The position numbers and the translations under genes are program-made. Source: an uncultured Bacteroidales bacterium (GTDB lineage Bacteria > Bacteroidota > Bacteroidia > Bacteroidales > Marinilabiliaceae). Taken from it: DNA of 56,298 bases. The stretch lies in contig CALAUL010000057.1 of NCBI GenBank assembly GCA_937892255.1, positions 1 through 56,298 of the forward strand. Direction: 5' to 3'. Each line of letters begins with the position of its first letter. Position 1 is the stretch's first letter. Positions 53,655-56,298 of this stretch are shown one piece after another. The notes below the pieces were generated by a model. That model was not told where the DNA came from, did no database searches, and saw only the letters and a list, made by a program, of their open reading frames with translations.

Positions 53655-53860
53655 CTGTAATCCGCCGCACCGTATGGATTATTTAAACTCCTTATGACAG
53701 GATTAGGGTGCCACACATACTCTGTAATCTTCCGTTAGCTATCTAAAGATAGACCTCCGAAGAGGTTGAAGCCCGCCATTGTAGTGTTTAAGCGTCGCCC
53801 ATTAGATTGTAAATGTTGAGTTTAACAATCAAATATCCGATGCGGCTTATGCTTTACTTT
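53629..53860 (-). ncRNA. Structured RNA of about 230 nt with own promoter and terminator, before U32-tatA-tatC
   Basis: Promoter TTTG-N20-TATATTTG (53895-53864). The transcript has a long closing stem: 53835-53846 (GCCGCATCGGAT) with 53664-53675 (ATACGGTGCGGC, one mismatch and one G-U), extended by 53818-53830 with 53677-53690 (13 pairs with one bulge). Inside are two neighbouring hairpins, ACCTC-UUCG-GAGGT (53766-53753) and CTATC-TTTA-GATAG (53752-53739), plus a weaker internal helix. The 3' end is the terminator 53629-53654. No long ORF. A rod-like RNA of this size with such a promoter recalls 6S RNA or the Bacteroidales-1 type, but I cannot confirm either. Confidence 0.68.
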
Positions 53861-53863
53861 TTA

Positions 53864-53895
53864 CAAATATAGCTCTTCAGACTTTAATATGCAAA
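53864..53895 (-). promoter_or_regulatory. Strong promoter of the structured RNA
   Basis: TTTG (53895-53892), 20 nt, TATATTTG (53871-53864), the best match to the Bacteroidota pattern in this window. Start of transcription estimated at 53858-53860. Confidence 0.7.
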
Positions 53896-53951
53896 TTATT
53901 TCGTGTCGTTTTTTGCTATATTTCTGTGTCTGTTGGCTATCTCTTTGTGTT

Positions 53952-54391
53952 TCAATTTGAAGTATTTTGTTCGGTATTCTTGTAGACAATTGCCTCTATA
54001 CCTTTAGGGTTCTCGCCATATTCGTTTGCTCCCGGTGTGCTGTCAAATAGCGTGAAAATGAACAATACTATGCCACCTACGTATGGTACAAAGGAAATGA
54101 AATACCACCAACCTGATTTATTTATGTCATGTAGTCGGCGTACTGTTACGGTGATGGACGGTATCATGATGGCGATGAGTAATGCTATCATGATTATGTA
54201 TAAGATTATTGATACTACTAAGCCTGTTTCGTTTTGAAACACTGCAGATAATGATATTGTTGTTGCACATATCAAACCTAATAGCATTATGGCAAGAATT
54301 ATTGCCAATACCAATACTCTGAACGTCGTGCTCTGCCTTGTATAGTGGCATATTTACTGAGCACCGAACGTACTGCTTCTATCATGTTCAT
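53952..54391 (-). pseudogene. DUF805 membrane protein gene with a frameshift
   Basis: From ATG 54391 (or 54385) one frame gives NMIEAVRSVLSKYATIQGRA then RRSEYWYW, the usual N-terminus of DUF805 proteins, and stops at 54299-54301. The next frame continues from about 54315 as LAIILAIMLLGLICATTI, through ITVTVRRLHDINKSGWWYF, to the stop at 53952. Restoring one T (GGTATTGG to GGTATTTGG near 54307) joins both into a normal DUF805 protein with about four membrane segments. So the gene lost one base, or there is one sequencing error. Function of the family is unknown. Confidence 0.7.
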
Positions 54392-54445
54392 AATTTCTTA
54401 ATTTTATTATTATTAATTTGTGTGTTTATATCTCATTTCTATTTC

Positions 54446-55861
54446 TTATTTCTCTCTTCTTTCGAGAGCTACAACCGACTCTACATGATGAGTGTGTGGA
54501 AACATATCCACTGGTTGCATCTTTGTCACTTTGTAGTCACAGTCGAGTAGAGACAAATCTCGTGCTTGTGTGGCTGAATTACAACTCACGTATACAATGC
54601 GTTGAGGAGCAGCCTTGAGTATCGTATCTATTACATCGGGGTGCATTCCAGCTCTTGGTGGGTCAACAATCATCACATCAGGGTAGCCATGACGCTCTAT
54701 GAGTTCAATGTTAAGCACATCTTTCATGTCGCCAGCATAAAAGACGGTGTTTTCTATGTCATTGATAGATGAGTTGACTTTAGCATCTTCTATAGCCTCT
54801 GGAACATATTCGATACCCACAACTCTCTTAGCATGGCGAGCAACAAAGTTGGCTATTGTTCCCGTACCTGTATAAAGGTCGTAAACTATCTCATCACCTT
54901 TCAAGTCGGCAAACTGACGTGTTATCTTATATAGTTCGTAAGCCTGTTCGGAATTGGTCTGATAGAACGATTTAGGTCCAACTTTAAACTTTATACCCTC
55001 CATCTCCTCCATGATATGGTCATTACCATAATATACTGAAATGTCGAGGTCTCCTATTGTGTCATTCCCCTTTGGATTGATACAATACATCAGTGATGTT
55101 ATCTGTGGAAAAGCTTTGTGAAGTCCTTCTAAAAGAGCTTCTCGTCGCTCCTTATCTTCATGGAAAAACGATAAGACAACCATGATGTCACCTGTTGAAG
55201 CAGTACGTATTATAAGAGTGCGAAGAAAACCTTTTTGTTCTTTGAGGTCAAAGAATTCCAGGTTGTTATCTTTAGCATAAGCACGTATCCACATACGTAT
55301 TTCATCAGATGGACTCATCTGTAGGTGACACTCTGTAATGTCAACAACTTTATCAAACAGTCCAGGTATATGAAATCCTAAACCTTGTTTGTCTGTTATC
55401 TCCTCACTGCTTTTCATCTCTTCAGGTGAAAGCCATCTCTTGTTGGAGAACGTAAACTCTAACTTGTTACGATAGTATTTGTTCTTTGCCGATGGTAGGA
55501 TAGGTAATTGCTCTGGGAGTTCTACTTTACCTATACGTTGTAGGTTGTTGAGAACCTCGCGTGCCTTATATTCAAGCTGTTTCTCGTAAGGTATATTTTG
55601 CCATTTGCAACCGCCACATACTCCAAAATGCTTGCAAAAAGGAGTTGCTCTCATTTCTGAGTATTTATGAAATGCCACGGCATTGCCTTCATAATAGCTA
55701 CTACGTTTTTTTGTCACTTGTATGTCCACAATGTCTCCCGGTACGGCTCCGTTGACAAACACAACTCGTTCGTCTACTCGACATAAAGCCTTGCCTTCTG
55801 CAGCTACATCTGTTATCTCAACCTCTCTAATGAGGGGTTTGTTTTTTCTTGAACGTCCCAA
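54446..55861 (-). CDS. rlmD: 23S rRNA (uracil-5-)-methyltransferase, RlmD type
   Basis: A 471-aa SAM-dependent RNA methyltransferase. A TRAM domain (about 8-65) comes first, then the Fe-S cysteines CKHFGVCGGCKW and a fourth in ITECHLQMSP. The SAM site is DLYTGTGTIANFVARHA, with VGIEYVPEAIEDAK. Catalytic DPPRAGMHPDVI and the nucleophile Cys in VYVSCNSATQARDLSL are intact. Length and cluster fit RlmD/RumA; specificity for U1939 versus U747 or tRNA U54 is not fixed by sequence. It has a -7 box (TAGTTTTG, 55900-55893) upstream. Confidence 0.93.
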   Translation of the reverse strand: MGRSRKNKPLIREVEITDVAAEGKALCRVDERVVFVNGAVPGDIVDIQVTKKRSSYYEGNAVAFHKYSEMRATPFCKHFGVCGGCKWQNIPYEKQLEYKAREVLNNLQRIGKVELPEQLPILPSAKNKYYRNKLEFTFSNKRWLSPEEMKSSEEITDKQGLGFHIPGLFDKVVDITECHLQMSPSDEIRMWIRAYAKDNNLEFFDLKEQKGFLRTLIIRTASTGDIMVVLSFFHEDKERREALLEGLHKAFPQITSLMYCINPKGNDTIGDLDISVYYGNDHIMEEMEGIKFKVGPKSFYQTNSEQAYELYKITRQFADLKGDEIVYDLYTGTGTIANFVARHAKRVVGIEYVPEAIEDAKVNSSINDIENTVFYAGDMKDVLNIELIERHGYPDVMIVDPPRAGMHPDVIDTILKAAPQRIVYVSCNSATQARDLSLLDCDYKVTKMQPVDMFPHTHHVESVVALERREK

Positions 55862-55892
55862 TTTCGTTTCTCCTATTTATAATTATTAGGCG

Positions 55893-55900
55893 CAAAACTA
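55893..55900 (-). promoter_or_regulatory. -7 box of rlmD
   Basis: TAGTTTTG on the minus strand fits TAnnTTTG and lies 31 nt before the start codon; no TTTG -33 box at good spacing. Confidence 0.35.
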
Positions 55901-56026
55901 CATATAATATTTGTAAAATCGGGCTCGTTGTGTTTTTTTGTTTATATTCATGCATTAATCTTACTCGGACGTATTTATTATTCCTTCCACACCAGTTCGT
56001 GTACTATACTCCATAACTCCACATTC

Positions 56027-56196
56027 CTAATTGATAACTCCTAATTGTCCATTCTTAATTCTACATTGTCAATTCCTAATTGAATAAATTCCTAATTGAA
56101 AAATTCCTATCTCCTACCTCCTACCTCCTCTCTCTTATCTACTATCTCCTAACCCCTATCTCCTAACTCCTAATTCCTAACTCCACCCTCCTAACT
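56027..56196. repeat. Low-complexity degenerate repeat tract
   Basis: About 170 bp of imperfect units such as CTCCTAA, TTCCTAATTG, CTCCTACC and CTCCTAACTCC, strongly strand-skewed (the plus strand has C and T but little G). On the minus strand it reads as TTAGGAG/ATTAGGA repeats. Similar tracts occur between genes in Bacteroidales; the role is unknown. It separates rlmD from the cut ORF at the window end. Confidence 0.65.
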
Positions 56197-56298
56197 CTTC
56201 TTTGAAATAGTATTCACTCTCAATATACTCCTCAATTCGCTCACTGTAAGCCCCTTAATGTTTCTCAAAAAAGCTCTATCTCTCAATTTCTCTATAAG
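56191..56298 (-). CDS. C-terminal end of an unknown protein (cut by window edge)
   Basis: The minus frame is open from the window edge to TAG at 56191-56193, giving 35 residues: LIEKLRDRAFLRNIKGLTVS then ELRSILRVNTISKKS. The pattern GLTVSELRSILR faintly recalls the first helix of SAP or Rho-N-like motifs. With only 35 residues this is weak, and the final codons run into the low-complexity tract. Confidence 0.35.
   Translation of the reverse strand, partial: LIEKLRDRAFLRNIKGLTVSELRSILRVNTISKKS

Noticed and set aside
53620..53670. Longer N-terminus for the U32 protein
   Set aside because: It would be encoded by the terminator and 3' end of the structured RNA; the family N-terminus fits ATG 53619.
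1..56298. CRISPR arrays, insertion sequences, prophage, rRNA and tRNA genes, toxin-antitoxin or restriction systems
   Set aside because: Looked for across both strands; none is supported by direct repeats, transposase or nuclease families or tRNA folds.

Overview
The window looks like chromosomal DNA of a Bacteroidales bacterium (phylum Bacteroidota). The evidence is a SusC/SusD pair, lipoprotein signal peptides, many copies of the Bacteroidota promoter -7 box TAnnTTTG (often with a TTTG-like -33 box about 20 nt upstream), a DUF1599 / DoxX-like / tpiA cluster, an apgM-thrC pair and a class I fumarase with an LDH-type malate dehydrogenase. I cannot name a genus from sequence alone. I saw no rRNA, tRNA, CRISPR array, insertion sequence or phage gene, and most of the window reads as core genome.

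Layout. 1-5.6 kb: the 3' end of pstA and all of pstB (phosphate uptake), a class I fumarase, and a PiT-type phosphate permease with a PhoU-like tail. 5.9-10.7 kb: a TPR lipoprotein with a SpoIIE/PP2C phosphatase domain, the UPF0237/UPF0210 pair and an MgtC-like protein. 11-13 kb: mdh and a membrane-anchored DNA/RNA non-specific endonuclease. 13.2-23.5 kb: an RND efflux tripartite set (adaptor, pump, outer-membrane channel) running straight into susC-susD with no terminator until after susD. 23.6-30.9 kb: an orphan methyl-accepting chemotaxis-type receptor, an MltF-like lytic transglycosylase, apgM-thrC and a PLP aminotransferase. 30.9-35.9 kb: an S9 dipeptidyl-peptidase and a large TerB-like/ABCG-like transporter, in one operon with the aminotransferase. 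36-41.6 kb: a small secreted protein, fmt, an acidic-tailed conserved protein, a broken small ORF, a MaoC-like hydratase, a DUF1599 protein, a DoxX-like membrane protein and tpiA. 41.7-48.1 kb: a four-gene minus-strand operon (PD40/TPR protein, DEDDh exonuclease, FAH-family hydrolase, very large NtrY-like histidine kinase). 48.1-48.8 kb: a gene-poor stretch with a strong small-RNA candidate. 48.8-53.6 kb: a sugar nucleotidyltransferase, a BadF-type kinase and the operon U32 protease-tatA-tatC. 53.6-56.3 kb: a structured RNA of about 230 nt, a frameshifted DUF805 gene, rlmD, a low-complexity tract and a cut ORF.

Most notable are the non-coding elements. A roughly 230-nt RNA at about 53629-53860 (minus) has an excellent Bacteroidota promoter, a long closing stem, two internal hairpins and a perfect intrinsic terminator that ends only about 10 nt before the U32-tatA-tatC operon; it is either a stand-alone regulatory RNA (6S-like is possible) or an attenuating leader. 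A shorter RNA at about 48210-48298 (minus) has its own promoter and terminator. Two small genes (a DUF805 protein and a hypothetical) each appear broken by loss of one base.
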